Source: Polaribacter cellanae (GTDB lineage Bacteria > Bacteroidota > Bacteroidia > Flavobacteriales > Flavobacteriaceae). Taken from it: a DNA stretch of 64,000 nt. Location of the stretch: contig NZ_CP071869.1 of assembly GCF_017569185.1 (NCBI RefSeq), positions 744,001 through 808,000 of the forward strand. Reading direction: 5' to 3'. The notes below the pieces were generated by a model. That model was given only the letters and a program-made list of their open reading frames with translations, was not told where the DNA came from and searched no databases. Within the stretch, counting starts at the first letter, position 1. Each line of letters opens with the position of its first letter. The position numbers and the translations under genes were made by a program. Shown one piece after another: positions 62,426 to 64,000 of the stretch.

Positions 62426-63424
62426 TTGGATTCGTTAACTCAAATTGTTTTAGGAGCTGCAGTTGGCGAGACTGTTCTAGGGAGAAAAATAGGAAATAAA
62501 GCGATGTTGTATGGCGCAATTGCTGGTACAATTCCAGATTTAGATATTATTTCCTCTTACTTTACAGACACTGTTACAGCTTTAGAAATCCATAGAGGTT
62601 TTACGCATTCGATCTTATTTTCTGTACTCTTTGCTCCACTTTTTGCTTTTATTGTTATAAAATATGAAAAGTATAAAAACTTCAAAAACTGGACACTGTT
62701 ATTCTTTTTGGCTTTTGTAACGCATCCTATTTTAGACGCCCAAACCACTTGGGGAACACAATTATTTTGGCCTTTAGATATTCGATTGGCATTTAAAAAT
62801 GTGTTTGTTATTGATCCTTTATACACAATTCCGTTTTTAGTTTTTTTGATTTTGGCAATGCTTCAAAAAAAGGATTCGAAAAAAAGACGTTTGTACAATA
62901 ATTTAGGGTTGATAGTTAGTAGCTCTTATTTAATTCTAACTTTAATTTTGAAAGGAGTTTCATATCAAAAATTCACGAAAGAACTTGTTTCTAAAAACAT
63001 TACGTATCTTAATATTGAAACAAAACCTGCTCCATTAAATACTATTTTATGGACTGCAAATATCGAAACTAAAGATGCTTTTTTAATAGGTTATTCCTCT
63101 TTTTTAGATAAGAATCCAATTCAGTTCTCTAAATATCCTAAAAATCATGAGTTGTTAGGTGAGTTGAAAAATCATCCTAAAATGAAAAGAATGATTGCGA
63201 TTTCTAAAGGTTGGTACACGATTAATAAAGTAAATAATACGCTTTATTATAACGATTTACGCTTTGGTACATTAAGTATAAAACCAAATGCAACCAATTT
63301 TGTTTTTAAGTATAAAATTACTGTCGATAAAAATGGAACTCCTTTTTTTGTTGAAATACCTAAAGATAAAAGTGAAGGCAAAAAATTGTTATCCGATTTA
63401 TGGAAAAGAATAAAAGGGAATTAA
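62426..63424 (+). CDS. YdjM-like membrane-bound metal-dependent hydrolase (DUF457)
   Basis: 332 residues. The frame starts at TTG 62426 (MDSLTQIVLGAAVGETVLG), which coincides with the start of homologues; no ATG fits, so a TTG start is likely. Signatures: GAIAGTIPDLDII (Asp pair), EIHRGFTHSILF and THPILDAQTTWGTQLFWPL, plus four to five membrane segments. The family is annotated as inner-membrane metal-dependent hydrolase. The C-terminal third is soluble and periplasmic or cytoplasmic. Confidence 0.88.
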   Translation: MDSLTQIVLGAAVGETVLGRKIGNKAMLYGAIAGTIPDLDIISSYFTDTVTALEIHRGFTHSILFSVLFAPLFAFIVIKYEKYKNFKNWTLLFFLAFVTHPILDAQTTWGTQLFWPLDIRLAFKNVFVIDPLYTIPFLVFLILAMLQKKDSKKRRLYNNLGLIVSSSYLILTLILKGVSYQKFTKELVSKNITYLNIETKPAPLNTILWTANIETKDAFLIGYSSFLDKNPIQFSKYPKNHELLGELKNHPKMKRMIAISKGWYTINKVNNTLYYNDLRFGTLSIKPNATNFVFKYKITVDKNGTPFFVEIPKDKSEGKKLLSDLWKRIKGN

Positions 63425-63926
63425 AACTCTCTTGCCTTATTATTAGACAAGAAAACACAAAATCATTCTGGGCAATTATTCAGAATTTATATAGAAAGTT
63501 TGGCAAACACAGTTGCATTGTTTATTATTACAGCAGGTTTATTTAACAGAAGCCGACCTTATACTTATTAAAAAATGTGCCTTTAGAACAACGAAAAAGT
63601 ATTACAGCCACAAGATTTTTTATTCTGGACATGTTGCTACAGCTACAACTGCCACGTTTTTTTCTTCAAAAGTGTATCAAGATTTTATTCCAGATTCACA
63701 TGCAATACCTTATGTTTATGCAGAAGCCACAATTTTACCTGCAGCAGTTAGTTATTTTCGAATGCAAGCTGGCCAACATTTTTTAACGGATGTTATGTTA
63801 GGATACACTTTAGGAGCTTTGGCAGGTTATTATATTTCTGAACTACATAAAAAGAAAAATGAATCTATTTCTTTTCAGCCAATTATAGAGCAAAATTTTT
63901 ATGACACTTCCTTTCTTTTTTATTAA
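63425..63926 (+). pseudogene. PAP2-family phosphatase, truncated and frameshifted
   Basis: The first frame gives ESLANTVALFIITAGLFNRSRPYTY and a stop near 63570, containing the first PAP2 motif (RSRPYTY). Coding resumes in other frames: NVPLEQRKSITAT, then IFYSGHVATATTATFF (motif SGH) and SYFRMQAGQHFLTDVMLGYTLG (third motif with His and Asp). At least two frameshifts separate the motifs, and the N-terminus seems missing. The frame from 63513 covers only the second half. It is probably a recent pseudogene of a lipid-phosphate phosphatase. Confidence 0.75.
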
Positions 63927-63938
63927 ATTGAAAATCAA

Positions 63939-63946
63939 TACTTTTG
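63939..63946 (+). promoter_or_regulatory. -7 box of the gene entering the window end
   Basis: TACTTTTG fits TAnnTTTG, 25 bases before an ATG at 63972. Confidence 0.4.
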
Positions 63947-63971
63947 ATACTAATTATTTAATGATAATTCA

Positions 63972-64000
63972 ATGATAAAAAAAATCTCCATTTTTAGTGT
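63972..64000 (+). CDS. Start of a gene cut by the window end
   Basis: ATG 63972 opens MIKKISIFS, the beginning of a typical signal peptide, and the frame stays open to base 64000. A -7 box precedes it. Only nine codons are visible, so nothing can be said of its function. Confidence 0.35.

Overview
The window looks like a piece of a marine Flavobacteriaceae chromosome (Polaribacter or Tenacibaculum type; genus not provable by eye). Reasons: strongly AT-rich DNA, repeated -7 boxes of the Bacteroidetes form TAnnTTTG, a bacillithiol-type YtxJ, a deoxyhypusine-synthase-like polyamine gene, a GNAT-nitrilase fusion, and very close resemblance of many proteins to flavobacterial families.

Region 1 (1-18.3 kb) is an RHS polymorphic-toxin locus. 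It opens with the 3' part of a large RHS gene (the 5' end lies outside the window) and its overlapping immunity lipoprotein. Behind it lies a plus-strand array of about ten displaced toxin-tip/immunity cassettes. Most reuse nearly identical pieces of the RHS core block (the stretch around GRFLSPDNYIQEPF) and/or of an Ala/Gly-rich linker, then switch to a different tip: a type 23-like tip, a JAMM/MPN-like metallopeptidase, two HExxH metallopeptidases, an unknown tip, a cysteine amidase, an HNH/Endo VII nuclease, a hydrophobic tip and a GxSxG lipase. Each is followed at once, often with overlap, by a small immunity gene. Many cassettes are preceded by a decayed copy of the same lipoprotein leader. 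Several are broken by frameshifts, a G11 tract, a lost ATG, or an IS1595-family insertion. The array looks like a store of silent toxin-immunity modules for tip replacement. A strong hairpin terminator at about 18.38 kb ends it.

Region 2 (18.4-31.8 kb) is housekeeping plus transport: typA/bipA, proline dehydrogenase with a LETM1-like partner, aroB, a cold-shock-domain protein, a TetR-led type I-like export operon (degenerate ABC protein, HlyD, TolC), a small XRE regulator with a frameshifted membrane partner, and an outer-membrane barrel protein.

Region 3 (31.9-51.3 kb) holds a MaoC hydratase, TRIC channel, DEAD-box helicase, thioesterase, MATE pump with its TetR regulator, DUF2461 and DUF1853 proteins, a MacB-like ABC operon, DCC and HAD proteins, and a minus-strand polyamine group: arginine decarboxylase, agmatinase, GNAT-nitrilase and a deoxyhypusine-synthase-like enzyme (arginine to agmatine to putrescine and beyond).

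Region 4 (51.9-64 kb) contains a DEAH helicase, ytxJ, clpB, an Hsp20, a histidine phosphatase, a methyltransferase, gcvT, a thioester-reductase-like SDR, a YdjM-like membrane hydrolase and a PAP2 pseudogene. clpB and hsp20 both carry a -24/-12 (sigma-54 type) promoter with a TGAC...GTCA palindrome upstream, which suggests an unusual heat-shock control circuit. Heptanucleotide tandem arrays and common flavobacterial intergenic repeats are scattered through regions 2-4. No rRNA, tRNA or CRISPR was seen.
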